A stretch of DNA of 64,000 nt from Streptomyces sp. NBC_01317 (GCF_035961655.1 NZ_CP108393.1:4447501-4511500); one strand, 5' to 3'; positions 33,911 through 45,213 are shown, numbered from the stretch's first letter. A program made the numbers and translations. Notes: generated from the sequence alone by a model not told the origin.

Positions 33911-35371
33911 ATGGTGGCGGAGCAGATCCGGCGATGGGAATCGGGCGCTCTCGCCCATGCGGTCAGCGACCCCTTCGGGCAGGGCCCGTTACCGTGGCTG
34001 CGCGGCAGTGAGAACTACTTCGACGACACCGGCCAGGTCGTCCCCTGGTACGCCGCCCCCACGCTCGGCCGCGAGCGCAGCCCGGGCCCCCGTACCGCCG
34101 ACGACGTACGCCGGCAGATCAAGGGCTTCGCGTCCACCGGCGCCGCCGCCCCCGGCGAGTCCATCGACTTCCACATCACGGTCGACCCGCCCCAGCAGTT
34201 CTCCGTCGACATCTACCGGATCGGGCACTACAGCGGCGACGGCGCCTCCAAGATAACCACCAGCCCCCGGCTCTCCGGGATCGTCCAGCCCCCGCCCCTG
34301 GCCGCGGACCGTACGGTCTCCTGCCATCACTGGTGGCTCTCCTGGCGGCTCCAGATCCCCTCGTACTGGGCGCTCGGCGCCTACGTCGCCGTCCTCACCA
34401 CCATCGACGGCTACCGCTCCCACATCCCCTTCACCATCCGCGACAACCGCCCCGCCGACCTCCTCCTGCTCCTCCCCGACATCACCTGGCAGGCGTACAA
34501 CCTCTACCCCGAGGACGGCCACACCGGCGCCAGCCTCTACCACGCCTGGGACGACCAGGGCACCCTCCTCGGCGAGGAGGACGCCGCCACGACCGTCTCC
34601 TTCGACCGCCCGTACGCGGGCGCGGGCCTGCCCCTGCACGTCGGGCACGCGTACGACTTCATCCGCTGGGCCGAGCGGTACGGATACGACCTCGCGTACG
34701 CCGACGCCCGCGACCTGCACGCGGGCCGCGTCGACCCCACCCGCTACCGGGGCCTGGTCTTCCCCGGCCACGACGAGTACTGGTCCGTCCCCATGCGCCG
34801 TACGGTCGAGCAGGCGCGCGATCACGGCACCTCCCTCGTCTTCCTCTCCGCCAACACCATGTACTGGCAGGTCGAGCTGAGCCCCTCCGCCTCCGGCGTC
34901 CCCGACCGCCTCCTCACCTGCCTCAAACGACGCGGCCCCGGCCGCTCCGCCCTCTGGCGGGACGTGGACCGGCCGGAGCAGAAACTGCTCGGCATCCAGT
35001 ACGCGGGCCGCGTCCCGGAACCCCACCCCCTGGTCGTACGGAACGCCGGGCACTGGCTCTGGGAAGCCACCGGCGCCGCCGAGGGCGACGAGATCGAGGG
35101 ACTCGTGGCGGGAGAGGCCGACCGGTACTACCCCCGGATCTCCCTCCCCGAGCACGAGGACCGCATCCTGCTCGCGCACTCCCCGTACCGCGACAGCGAG
35201 AACGCCCGCCGCCACCAGGAGACTTCGCTCTACCGCGCCCCCTCCGGCGCCCTCGTCTTCGCCTCGGGCACCTTCGCCTGGTCGCCGAAACTGGACCGGC
35301 CGGGCCACGTCGACCCCCGCGTGCAGCGCGCCACCGCCAACCTCCTGGACCGCATCTGCAAACGGGACTGA
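33911..35371 (+). CDS. N,N-dimethylformamidase large-subunit-like protein
   Basis: A 486-residue protein; ATG 33911 has GAGGGG 7 bases upstream, better than an in-frame start at 33872. The sequence matches the large (beta) subunit family of N,N-dimethylformamidase: PGESIDFHITVDPPQQFSVD and IYRIGHYSGDGA (beta-sandwich part), DITWQAYNLY, VGHAYDFIRWAERYGYDLAY and VFPGHDEYWSVPMRRTVEQA (core with conserved Tyr/Glu near the iron site), FASGTFAWSP. No small-subunit gene is adjacent. Whether it hydrolyses an amide is unproven. Triple repeats upstream suggest specific regulation. Confidence 0.8.
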   Translation: MVAEQIRRWESGALAHAVSDPFGQGPLPWLRGSENYFDDTGQVVPWYAAPTLGRERSPGPRTADDVRRQIKGFASTGAAAPGESIDFHITVDPPQQFSVDIYRIGHYSGDGASKITTSPRLSGIVQPPPLAADRTVSCHHWWLSWRLQIPSYWALGAYVAVLTTIDGYRSHIPFTIRDNRPADLLLLLPDITWQAYNLYPEDGHTGASLYHAWDDQGTLLGEEDAATTVSFDRPYAGAGLPLHVGHAYDFIRWAERYGYDLAYADARDLHAGRVDPTRYRGLVFPGHDEYWSVPMRRTVEQARDHGTSLVFLSANTMYWQVELSPSASGVPDRLLTCLKRRGPGRSALWRDVDRPEQKLLGIQYAGRVPEPHPLVVRNAGHWLWEATGAAEGDEIEGLVAGEADRYYPRISLPEHEDRILLAHSPYRDSENARRHQETSLYRAPSGALVFASGTFAWSPKLDRPGHVDPRVQRATANLLDRICKRD

Positions 35372-35501
35372 GGGGCGAGAGGATGGGAGAGGGAGGGGCT
35401 TCCCGCCCGTGGGCGGCGGGGGACCCGCCCCCGTGGACGCCGCGACTTCCGGCATACGGGAGAATCGAGGCGATCTTGAAGCCCCACCCCTCGGAGGAAC
35501 C

Positions 35502-36401
35502 GTGTCCGGATTCGTGGAAAAGCCCGAGCCCCTGGAGGTCCCGGGCCTCGTGCATCTGCACACCGGCAAGGTGCGCGACCTGTACCGGAACGAGGCCGGC
35601 GACCTCGTGATGGTCGCCGGCGACCGCATCTCCGCGTACGACTGGGTCCTGCCCACCGAGATCCCCGACAAGGGCCGGGTCCTCACCCAGCTCTCCCTCT
35701 GGTGGTTCGACAAGCTCGCGGACCTCGTGCCGAACCACGTGATCTCCACGGACCTTCCCGAGGGCGCCCCCGACGACTGGGCCGGCCGCACGCTCATCTG
35801 CACGTCCCTGGACATGGTCCCGGTGGAGGCGGTCGCCCGCGGCTATCTGACCGGCTCCGGGCTGGCCGAGTACAAGGAGAGCCGCACGGTCTGCGGGCTC
35901 GCGCTCCCCGAAGGCCTCGTGGACGGCTCCGAGCTGCCCGCGCCGATCTTCACCCCCGCCACGAAGGCCGCCGTCGGCGAGCACGACGAGAACGTGCCGT
36001 ACGAGGAAGTCGCCCGCCAGGTCGGTGCGGAGACCGCCGCGCTGCTGCGCAGGACCACGCTCGACGTGTACGGGCGGGCCCGCGACATCGCCAGGGAACG
36101 CGGGATCGTCCTGGCCGACACGAAGTTCGAGTTCGGCTTCGACGGCGACCAACTGATCCTCGCGGACGAGGTGTTGACCCCCGACTCCTCCCGTTTCTGG
36201 CCGGCCGAGACCTGGGAGCCGGGGCACGCCCAGCCGTCGTACGACAAGCAGTTCGTCCGCGACTGGCTGACCTCGCCCGCCTCGGGCTGGGACCGCGCGA
36301 GCGAACAGCCGCCCCCGCCGCTCCCCCAGGAGATCGTGGACGCCACCCGCGCGAAGTACCTGGAGGCGTACGAACGTCTCACCGGCCTCAGCTGGACCTA
36401 A
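35502..36401 (+). CDS. purC: SAICAR synthetase
   Basis: A 299-residue enzyme that couples aspartate to CAIR with ATP in purine synthesis. GTG 35502 is preceded by GGAGGAAC; an in-frame upstream start at 35409 is rejected. Motifs: HTGKVRDLYRN, VAGDRISAYDW, TEIPDKGRVLTQLS, VEAVARGYLTGSG, LADTKFEFGFDGDQLILADE, ending WPAETWEPGHAQPSYDKQFV. Complete. It ends just before a bidirectional hairpin shared with tRNA-Gly. Confidence 0.97.
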   Translation: MSGFVEKPEPLEVPGLVHLHTGKVRDLYRNEAGDLVMVAGDRISAYDWVLPTEIPDKGRVLTQLSLWWFDKLADLVPNHVISTDLPEGAPDDWAGRTLICTSLDMVPVEAVARGYLTGSGLAEYKESRTVCGLALPEGLVDGSELPAPIFTPATKAAVGEHDENVPYEEVARQVGAETAALLRRTTLDVYGRARDIARERGIVLADTKFEFGFDGDQLILADEVLTPDSSRFWPAETWEPGHAQPSYDKQFVRDWLTSPASGWDRASEQPPPPLPQEIVDATRAKYLEAYERLTGLSWT

Positions 36402-36426
36402 GGACCCAAGGCGTGTCGGTACGAGA

Positions 36427-36455
36427 AAACCCCCGGTCGATTCGACCGGGGGTTT
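36427..36455. terminator. Bidirectional terminator between purC and tRNA-Gly
   Basis: A near-perfect inverted repeat AAACCCCCGGTCGA/TCGACCGGGGGTTT that serves purC on the plus strand and tRNA-Gly on the minus strand. Confidence 0.8.
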
Positions 36456-36465
36456 CCCCTTCTTG

Positions 36466-36538
36466 AGCGGACGACCAGGTTCGAACTGGCGACCTCAACC
36501 TTGGCAAGGTTGCGCTCTACCAACTGAGCTACGTCCGC
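36466..36538 (-). tRNA. tRNA-Gly (anticodon GCC), copy 1
   Basis: 73 bases: acceptor GCGGAC paired with GTCCGC, D-loop AGCTCAGTTGGTAGAGC, anticodon loop TTGCCAA (GCC), T-arm with GTTCGAAC. Identical to the copy at 40460-40532. Confidence 0.95.
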
Positions 36539-36560
36539 AAGCGCCTCGGCGCGAGAACTA

Positions 36561-37193
36561 CTATACCCAACCTCGCTCCCGTGCGAGACGCACTGCCGTA
36601 TGCCGGTTCTCGGCGCCCAGTTTGGAGGCCGCCGAGGACAGGTAGTTCCGTACGGTTCCCTGGGACAGCGAGGCGCGCTGCGCGATCTCCGCGATCGGCG
36701 CCCCGTCGGCCGCCAGCTCCAGCACCTCCGCCTCCCGCGCGGTCAGCGGCGAGTCCCCCGCGGAGATGGCGTCGGCCGCCAAATCCGGGTCCACGAAGCG
36801 GTTTCCGGCGTGCACGGTACGGATGATCTCGGCGAGCCTGCGCGCGCTGACCGTCTTCGGGACGAAGGCCCGCACCCCCGCCGCCAGCGCCCGTTTCAGG
36901 TGACCCGGGCGGCCGTGGCCGGTCACGATCATCGTCCGGCACCCGGGCAGTTCGGTACGGAGAGATGTGGCGACCTTCACACCGTCGGCGCCCGGCATCT
37001 GGAGATCCAGGACGGCCACGTCCGGCCGGTGGGCCTTCGCCATGGCCAGGGCCTCGGGGCCCGACGCGGCCTCGGCGACCACGACCAGGTCGTCCTCCAG
37101 CGCGAGCAGCGCGGCGAACGCGCCCCGGATCAGATGCTCGTCGTCGGCGAGCAGCACCCGTACGCGGCGGTCGTCGTCCGTGTCGTCCGTCAT
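36561..37193 (-). CDS. NarL/LuxR-type response regulator
   Basis: A 210-residue regulator; ATG 37193 overlaps the kinase stop by 4 bases. Receiver domain 10-125: acidic ADDE pocket, phospho-acceptor Asp in VAVLDLQMPGADG, Lys in FVPKTVS. The LuxR-type HTH spans about 145-205 (SPLTAREAEVLELAADGAPI then AEIAQRASLSQGTVRNYLSS). Last gene of an operon with a histidine kinase and an ABC-2 exporter; in such DesKR-like four-gene sets the regulator usually controls the exporter. Confidence 0.93.
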   Translation of the reverse strand: MTDDTDDDRRVRVLLADDEHLIRGAFAALLALEDDLVVVAEAASGPEALAMAKAHRPDVAVLDLQMPGADGVKVATSLRTELPGCRTMIVTGHGRPGHLKRALAAGVRAFVPKTVSARRLAEIIRTVHAGNRFVDPDLAADAISAGDSPLTAREAEVLELAADGAPIAEIAQRASLSQGTVRNYLSSAASKLGAENRHTAVRLARERGWV

Positions 37194-38491
37194 GCCGCCG
37201 CCTCTCCGGAGGGCGTGTCGGACCCAGAAGCCGGTACGGGCCCCGGCAACGGCAACGGCACCCGCGCCGTCAGGCGGAACAGGCCGCCGTCCACCCGCCC
37301 CGCGTCCAGCGTCCCGTTCACCACGGCCAGCCGCTCCCGCAGCCCGTCGAGACCGGAGCCCTTCCGCGCCTCGCGGAGCCCACCGCCGATCGAGCCCCCG
37401 GCATCGACCCCCGCCTTCACCTCGGCAGTCTCTCCCGCCCCGTCGTTCTCCACCACCAGAACCGCCGCCCGCCCGTCCCCGTCTCCGTACCTCTCCGTCA
37501 GCCGTACGGTGCACCGCCGCGCGTCCCCGTGCCGCAGCACGTTCGTCGTGGCCTCCCGCACCACCCACGCCAGCGCCGACTGCACCCCCGCCGACAGCGC
37601 GCCCCCGTCGTCCCCCTCGATCCGGCAGTCGATGCCCGCCGCCTTCAACACCCCGCGTGCCCCTTCCATTTCGGTGTGCAGATCCGCCTCCCGGTAACCG
37701 CGCACCACGTCCCGTACCTCCCGCTGCGACTCCTGGGCGATCCGCTGCACCTCGGTCATCTGCGCCACCGCCTCCGGCCGCCCGCGCTCGGCGAGCTGTA
37801 CCGCCAGCTCGCTCTTCAGCGCGATCACCGCCAGGTTGCGGCCCATCACGTCGTGCAGATCACGGCCGAAACGCAGCCGCTCCTCCGCGACCGCGAGCCG
37901 GGACTGGAGTTCGCGGGCCGCGTCCAGCTCCCAGACGGTGTTGAGCAGCCACACCGAGAGGATGTACGTGACGACGATGGCCGCGCCCGCAGACGTGACG
38001 GCGAGGACCAGGCCCACGACGTGGGACGAGGGCAGCCGCAGCGCCGTCGCCGCGACCCCGGTGGCGGCGATCGTGCCCAGCAGCGCGTACGTCATGTGCC
38101 TGCTGGTACGCAGCGTCAGCGACATCGCCCCGAGGCCGTAGGTGGCGAAAGCGACCAGCAGCACGGCGGCCGACCCGTCGTCGGCGACGGCACCGGCCTT
38201 GATCAGGATGAGCACCACGACGGCGCTCACCACCGTCAGGGCGGCCGTCGCCAGACCGAGCCGTACGGGCCGCTCGCGCCTGCCGAGCCGCCAGTCCAGC
38301 GCCCACTCCTGGAGGACGACGCACATCGCGGCGTGCAGGCCCGCCAGCAGGACCAGCCAGCCCCGGAGTGGGTCGACGCTCCAGACCAGGCTGACCTCGA
38401 CCAGGCCGAAGGTGTGGAACGTCCACCGCGTGTAGCTCTCGACCTTGCCCGGCTTGCTCTTCCGGTGCCATCGGTCCGTCAGCCGGGACAT
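37190..38491 (-). CDS. NarL-type sensor histidine kinase
   Basis: A 433-residue membrane kinase. The N-terminal half has about six hydrophobic segments (e.g. 26-46, 75-95, 98-115, 140-180) with almost no extracytoplasmic domain, so it may sense the membrane. HisKA_3 box with phospho-His in FGRDLHDVMGRNLAVIALKS (about 225). HATPase part: ALAWVVREATTNVLRHGDAR (N box) and GLDGLRERLAVVNGTL. Overlaps the regulator gene by ATGA. The membrane gene upstream and this pair form one transcription unit. Confidence 0.93.
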   Translation of the reverse strand: MSRLTDRWHRKSKPGKVESYTRWTFHTFGLVEVSLVWSVDPLRGWLVLLAGLHAAMCVVLQEWALDWRLGRRERPVRLGLATAALTVVSAVVVLILIKAGAVADDGSAAVLLVAFATYGLGAMSLTLRTSRHMTYALLGTIAATGVAATALRLPSSHVVGLVLAVTSAGAAIVVTYILSVWLLNTVWELDAARELQSRLAVAEERLRFGRDLHDVMGRNLAVIALKSELAVQLAERGRPEAVAQMTEVQRIAQESQREVRDVVRGYREADLHTEMEGARGVLKAAGIDCRIEGDDGGALSAGVQSALAWVVREATTNVLRHGDARRCTVRLTERYGDGDGRAAVLVVENDGAGETAEVKAGVDAGGSIGGGLREARKGSGLDGLRERLAVVNGTLDAGRVDGGLFRLTARVPLPLPGPVPASGSDTPSGEAAA

Positions 38492-38533
38492 CGCGTCCTT
38501 TCCGTCTCATCCTCGTCGCGCCCGGACCCCGCC

Positions 38534-39382
38534 TCAGCGGCGCGGCTCCCAGCGGAACCAGCGGCGTACGGCGTACACCGCGAGCACCGTCCAGGCCACG
38601 GCACTGATACCCGCGCCGAGCAGATCCGCCCCGTCCACCCCGCCGATCCAGCCTGCCCGGACCAGCGTCATCACTCCGGTCATCGGCAGCAGCTCGCACA
38701 CGGACGCCACCCGGTCGGGCAGCGTGTCCAGCGGGACGAACAGGCCGGAGCCGAGCAGGGAGACCAGGAACAGCGGCATTGTCGTGATCTGCGCGCTCTC
38801 CACGGTACGGGTGAGGACGGAGGTCGCGGCCGCCAGCGCCGTGAGCAGCACGATCGCGGCCAGCAGCCCGGCCACGAGCAGATCGGGCCGCCGGACCCCG
38901 CCCACGTCGAGGAACGCGCTGCCCGCCGCCACCAGGACCACACACTGCACGAGCGCCAGCGCGGCGGCGGGCAGCGCCGTCCCGGCGAGGATCTCGCGGT
39001 CGGCGGTCTCGCCCGTGCGGAGCCGCTTGAGGACCAGCTCCTCGCGCCGGGAGGTGTACGCGGAGACGAGGTTCGAGTAGACGACCATCAGCAGCACCGT
39101 CCCGACGCCGCCGGTCAGGGCCGCCTCCGCGACGGTCACCCCGGCGCCGCCCAGGTCGGCGCCTTCGAGCGAGACCTTGATCGAGCCCATCATCGCGACA
39201 GGCACGAACAGGGCGGTGAACAGCGCCGTCCTGTTCCGTACGAGCAGCGTCAGTTCGGCCCGCCCGAGGGCGGCGAGCCGCCCGGCGGCCGTGGTGAGCC
39301 CTCCCGTACCACCAGCGGTCCCCGCCGTCCCTCCTGTCGCTTTCTCCGCCGTCCTCATCGCTGTCCTCATCGCCGTCTTCAT
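38534..39382 (-). CDS. ABC-2 type transporter permease
   Basis: A 282-residue permease with about six membrane spans (near 58-78, 95-112, 135-165, 170-195, 200-222, 250-270). The segment TSRREELVLKRLRTGETADR EI-type is typical of the cytosolic coupling region of drug/daunorubicin-type ABC-2 exporters. Start overlaps the ATPase stop by 4 bases. The N-terminus MKTAMRTAMRTAEKATGG contains a small repeat. Exports an unknown substrate with the adjacent ATPase. Confidence 0.9.
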   Translation of the reverse strand: MKTAMRTAMRTAEKATGGTAGTAGGTGGLTTAAGRLAALGRAELTLLVRNRTALFTALFVPVAMMGSIKVSLEGADLGGAGVTVAEAALTGGVGTVLLMVVYSNLVSAYTSRREELVLKRLRTGETADREILAGTALPAAALALVQCVVLVAAGSAFLDVGGVRRPDLLVAGLLAAIVLLTALAAATSVLTRTVESAQITTMPLFLVSLLGSGLFVPLDTLPDRVASVCELLPMTGVMTLVRAGWIGGVDGADLLGAGISAVAWTVLAVYAVRRWFRWEPRR

Positions 39383-40317
39383 CGTGCACCCGCCGTTTCC
39401 GCGCTACGCGCCGCGATGTCGAGGAAAGCGTCTTCGAGCGAGGCGGACCGCGCGTCCAGCTCCGCCAGCTGTATGCCCGACTCCCGTGCCCACCGAAGGA
39501 GTTCGTGCAGATCCTCCTGGAGCCGCCGGGTACGGATCTCGATCCGCCGCCCCTCCGCGCCGGCCCGCAGCGACAGCGGCAGCCGTTCGGGCGGGACGTC
39601 GTCGGGCAGGACGAACCGGATCGTGGCCGGCCGCGCCTCGGTCACCTCGGCCGGTGTGCCGGAGGTCACGATGCGCCCCTGGTGCATGATCGCCAGCCGG
39701 TCGGCCAGGGCCTCGGCCTCCTCCAGGTAGTGCGTGGTCAGCAGGACGGTCGTGCCCTCGTCCCGCAGTTCCCGTACCAACTCCCAGGTGTCGCGACGCC
39801 CTTCGGCGTCCAGCCCGGTGGTCGGCTCGTCGAGGAAGAGCACCTCGGGTCGGCCCAGCAGCGCCAGCGCCAGATCCAGGCGCCGCCGCTCGCCGCCCGA
39901 CAGCTGCTTGACCCGGACCCGGGCCCGCGCGGTGAGCCCGACCAGGCCCAGCGCCTCGTCGGTCGGCCGCGCGCCGCTGGTGCAGCCTGCGCACATCCGT
40001 ACCGTCTCCGCGACGGTCAGGTCGGAGGGGAAGCCGCCCTCCTGGAGCATCACGCCGATCCGGGGGCGGACGGCGGCGCGCTCGGTGTACGGGTTGTGGC
40101 CGAGGATCCGTACGCCTCCGCCGCTAGGGCGGGCGAGGCCTTCCAGCACCTCCACGGTGGAGGTCTTGCCCGCGCCGTTCGTGCCGAGCAGGGCGAACAG
40201 TTCGCCGCGTCCGACGGAGAAGGAGACGCCGTCCACGGCGGTGAAGCCGCCGCTGTAGGTACGGCGCAGCTCGTCGGTCTCGATGACAGGGTCGTCGGGG
40301 TGGGAAGTCGGTGTCAT
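39379..40317 (-). CDS. ABC transporter ATP-binding protein
   Basis: A 312-residue ATPase; ATG 40317 (GGAAGAC just upstream). Walker A GTNGAGKTST, Q-loop VMLQEGGFPS, signature LSGGERRRLDLAL, Walker B VLFLDEPTTGLD and switch His in LLTTHYLEEAEALADRL. The C-terminal 80 residues are the extension typical of DrrA/CcmA-like exporters. First gene of the ATPase-permease-kinase-regulator operon, all with overlaps or short spacing. The leader 40318-40420 would hold the promoter. Confidence 0.93.
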   Translation of the reverse strand: MTPTSHPDDPVIETDELRRTYSGGFTAVDGVSFSVGRGELFALLGTNGAGKTSTVEVLEGLARPSGGGVRILGHNPYTERAAVRPRIGVMLQEGGFPSDLTVAETVRMCAGCTSGARPTDEALGLVGLTARARVRVKQLSGGERRRLDLALALLGRPEVLFLDEPTTGLDAEGRRDTWELVRELRDEGTTVLLTTHYLEEAEALADRLAIMHQGRIVTSGTPAEVTEARPATIRFVLPDDVPPERLPLSLRAGAEGRRIEIRTRRLQEDLHELLRWARESGIQLAELDARSASLEDAFLDIAARSAETAGAR

Positions 40318-40420
40318 GTCTTCCAGGCTTCCGCCGGACCGGACCACTCGGCAGTGCGCGCTGTCATCGCCGCCGATGACATTTGTCATCGAGCACAGGG
40401 GACGCACACACGCACACGAA

Positions 40421-40450
40421 GAAGCCCCCGGTCGAATGACCGGGGGCTTC
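40421..40450. terminator. Hairpin between tRNA-Gly copy 2 and the ABC operon
   Basis: A 12-bp perfect stem (AAGCCCCCGGTC) with a GAAT loop, 10 bp downstream of tRNA-Gly on the minus strand; very similar to the hairpin at 36427. Confidence 0.8.
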
Positions 40451-40459
40451 CCCTTCTTG

Positions 40460-40532
40460 AGCGGACGACCAGGTTCGAACTGGCGACCTCAACCTTGGCA
40501 AGGTTGCGCTCTACCAACTGAGCTACGTCCGC
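40460..40532 (-). tRNA. tRNA-Gly (anticodon GCC), copy 2
   Basis: Identical in all 73 bases to 36466-36538, with a near-identical downstream hairpin. Part of a pair with tRNA-Gly(TCC) 84 bp upstream. Confidence 0.95.
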
Positions 40533-40616
40533 ACGGCACCGAGATCGAGCAATCGATGCGTACTTCGCATCACCCTACCTGATCCACCGGAGTGGACCGA
40601 AGATCGAGCGATGCAG

Positions 40617-40688
40617 AGCGGGTGACAGGAATTGCACACTGCGCCTCCCCCTTGGAAAGGGGGCGTTCTACTACTGAACTACACCCGC
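40617..40688 (-). tRNA. tRNA-Gly (anticodon TCC)
   Basis: 72 bases: acceptor GCGGGTG/CACCCGC, anticodon stem CCCCC/GGGGG with loop TTTCCAA (TCC). The T-loop (GTGCAATTC) departs from GTTCGA by reading TGCAA. It is probably cotranscribed with tRNA-Gly(GCC). Confidence 0.92.
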
Positions 40689-40862
40689 ACGCTGCTTGGG
40701 GTCCGGCCCTTCGGCCTTGCCCTTCGGCGTGCTCCAGACTCTAGCCGATCAGTGAGGGTGGTTCCAACTCGGTTCGCCGCCGCGTCACCCGGCCGCCACG
40801 CGGCACCGCCCGCGGGTGCCGGCGACCGCCTCCGGCCCGGCACCCGGGCGGTGCCCCAGGCA

Positions 40863-41198
40863 TCAACTCGCTTCTCTGAAAGCCTCGTAGACGCGCTTCG
40901 GGATCCGGCCCCTGGCCGGTACCGCCATCTTGTGGGAGAGCGCCCACGCCCGGACGGCCGCCGGATCGGGGGCCAGGGCGGTGTGCCGGTAGGTGACGCG
41001 GTTCTTGCCGTTCCTGGCGGCGTTCGTCTGCCTGCGGCCCGCTGCCAGGTACGGAGCCAGGGCCTTGCGCAGTTTCTTCGCGTTGGCGGGATTGAGGTCG
41101 ATGACGTACGACTTCCCATCCAGGCCGAACGCGATCGTTTCCGCCGCTTCTCCGCCGTCGAGATCGTCGGAGAGTGTGACCACTACGCGCTGCGCCAC
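40863..41198 (-). CDS. lsr2: Lsr2-family nucleoid-associated protein
   Basis: A 111-residue protein; GTG 41198 with GAAAGGAC upstream. The N-terminal dimerisation part (QRVVVTLSDDLDGGEAAETI, AFGLDGKSYVIDLNPANAKK) and the C-terminal AT-hook-like domain (DPAAVRAWALSHKMAVPARG then RIPKRVYEAF) are both present. The RGR core of the minor-groove motif is conserved. Lsr2 proteins bridge AT-rich DNA and silence foreign genes and biosynthetic clusters in Streptomyces. Paralogue versus main copy cannot be decided from this window. Confidence 0.92.
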   Translation of the reverse strand: MAQRVVVTLSDDLDGGEAAETIAFGLDGKSYVIDLNPANAKKLRKALAPYLAAGRRQTNAARNGKNRVTYRHTALAPDPAAVRAWALSHKMAVPARGRIPKRVYEAFREAS

Positions 41199-41629
41199 GG
41201 ATATCCGTCCTTTCTTGCGGTACCGCCTCGCCCGAGGCCGTCCGGAAACACGGCTGACGTGCGGCGATACCGGCCTTCCGGCTGTTAAGGGACAATGCAG
41301 CTTTCCGCTGTATTCCTTTGTACAGCGGTCGGCCCGGCATTGTGAAGCCCAGCCAATTGCATCAGCGTGTCTCGCGGCAATGGGGGAACCCGACTTTTTC
41401 CCGCGATTTTCCCTGGTGTACCACCCTCCGGAAATCATGGCCTGATCTGCGGCGGGGCTTCGGGGGCAGCGTATCCCTGTTCATATCTACTCGCGTAGAT
41501 TTTCTGGCCGGGTACGCTGAGGGGAGCTCGGGGGGTCGAGGGGGATTCCCCTGGAGAACACGGCAGAACACAGCAGAACGCAGCAGGAACGCAGCGGAAC
41601 ACAGCCGCACCACACCACCGGGAGTGCCA
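41199..41629. other. Divergent regulatory gap between lsr2 and purS
   Basis: No gene seen. It is locally AT-rich at 41285-41420, as expected for the lsr2 promoter side. A perfect inverted repeat TCTAC-TCGC-GTAGA lies at 41489-41502, about 130 bp before purS. Imperfect repeats of GAACACAGCA-like units fill 41555-41610. The purSQL promoter should be here. Confidence 0.55.
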
Positions 41630-41881
41630 GTGGCACGCGTCGTAGTCGACGTCATGCTCAAGCCGGAGATCCTCGACCCGCAGGGCCAGGCGGTGCAGCG
41701 CGCGCTGCCCCGGCTGGGCTTCGAGGGGATCGCCGACGTCCGTCAGGGAAAGCGCTTCGAACTGGAGGTGGCGGGGCCGGTCGACGAGGCCGCCCTCGCC
41801 CGTATCCACGAGATGGCCGAGACCTTCCTCGCCAACACCGTCATCGAGGACTTCGTCGTGAAGGTCGAGGAGTCGAAGTGA
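41630..41881 (+). CDS. purS: FGAM synthase subunit PurS
   Basis: An 83-residue protein; GTG 41630 with GGGAG 5 bases upstream. [40 protein letters not shown] and [16 protein letters not shown] are the conserved PurS pattern. PurS dimers bridge the glutaminase PurQ and the synthetase PurL. Its stop overlaps the purQ start by 4 bases. Confidence 0.96.
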   Translation: MARVVVDVMLKPEILDPQGQAVQRALPRLGFEGIADVRQGKRFELEVAGPVDEAALARIHEMAETFLANTVIEDFVVKVEESK

Positions 41882-42557
41882 CCGCTCGTATCGGAGTCGT
41901 CACCTTCCCCGGCACGCTGGACGACCGGGACAGCCTGCGGGCCGTCCGGATCGCCGGCGCGGAGCCCGTCCCGCTCTGGCACCGCGACAAGGACCTCCAC
42001 CAGGTCGACGCGGTCGTCCTGGCCGGCGGTTTCAGTTACGGCGACTATCTGCGGGCCGGCGCCATCTCCCGGTTCTCGCCGGTCATGGCCACGGTGATCG
42101 AGCAGGCGAAGGCCGGTATGCCGGTCCTCGGAATCTGCAACGGCTTCCAGATCCTCACCGAGTCGCATCTGCTGCCGGGCGCCATGCTGCGCAACAATCA
42201 CCTGCACTTCATCTGCCGCGATCAGAAACTGCGCGTGGAGAGTGCCGACACCGCCTGGACCGCCGACTATTCCGCGGGCCAGGAAATCTCCGTCCCCCTC
42301 AAGAACATCGACGGCCGGTACGTCGCCGACGAGCGCACGCTCGACGCGCTGGAGGCCGAGGGCCGGGTCGCGTTCCGCTACCTGGACGGCAACCCGAACG
42401 GTTCGCTGCGCGACATCGCCGGCGTCTCGAACGCGGCCGGCAACGTCGTCGGCCTGATGCCGCACCCCGAGCACGCCGTGGAGCCGCTGATCGGTACGGG
42501 CCGTACCGACGGCCTGGGATTCTTCACCTCGATCCTGAAGAAGCTGGTAAGCGCCTG

Positions 42558-42558
<1 letters not shown>
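41878..42558 (+). CDS. purQ: FGAM synthase glutaminase subunit
   Basis: A 226-residue class I glutamine amidotransferase. Nucleophile Cys in [13 protein letters not shown], oxyanion region [15 protein letters not shown], catalytic His/Glu in [12 protein letters not shown]. It supplies ammonia to PurL. GTG start inside the purS stop; its own stop overlaps purL by one base, so the three genes are translationally coupled. Confidence 0.97.
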
Positions 42559-44807
<2,249 letters not shown>

Positions 44808-44900
44808 TTCCGGCCGTGGTTGGCTGGGCGCGCACGTGTTCGGACGTGCGTACGCGTCCCGCCGTGCGCACAGGACACGCATGACCGAGGGATGGACCGC

Positions 44901-45107
44901 ATGGCGTTCGAGTACAAGGTCGTGACGTTCCGGGAATCGCTCATCGGCGACGCCCTGGACAGCGACAAGCTGGAGAAGACGCTCAACAAGCACGCCGAGG
45001 ACGGGTGGGCCCTCAAGGCCATCACCGCGGCGGACGTCAAGGGCCGCCTGGGCCCCGGCGCCGTCGAGGGTCTGCTGCTGACGCTGGAGCGCCCGCGCCA
45101 GGCGTGA
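44901..45107 (+). CDS. DUF4177 domain protein
   Basis: A 68-residue protein from ATG 44901 (GAGGGA 8 bases upstream); an in-frame ATG at 44892 is possible. FEYKVVTFRESLIGDALDSD KLEKTL and NKHAEDGWALKAITA follow the DUF4177 pattern (YEYKVV ... LN.....GWEL). Function unknown. It sits 93 bp after purL and before a strong hairpin, so it may be read with the pur operon. Confidence 0.85.
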   Translation: MAFEYKVVTFRESLIGDALDSDKLEKTLNKHAEDGWALKAITAADVKGRLGPGAVEGLLLTLERPRQA

Positions 45108-45138
45108 AGTCGTTGAAGTCGTTGATGTCGATGTCGTG

Positions 45139-45187
45139 AGCAGGCCCTGAGCCTCCGCCCGGATCCACCGGCCGGAGGCTCAGGCCA
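45139..45187 (+). terminator. Terminator after the purSQL-DUF4177 unit
   Basis: A long inverted repeat (GGCC.TGAGCCTCCG ... CGGAGGCTCAGGCC) with a 13-base loop, about 35 bp after the DUF4177 stop. Confidence 0.75.
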
Positions 45188-45213
45188 TTCCCCCCTCGGT
45201 TAGCCTCGCCGTC

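Noticed and set aside
41318-41629. N-terminal extension of purS
   Set aside because: The upstream codons lack similarity to PurS and a GTG with a ribosome site stands at the conserved start.
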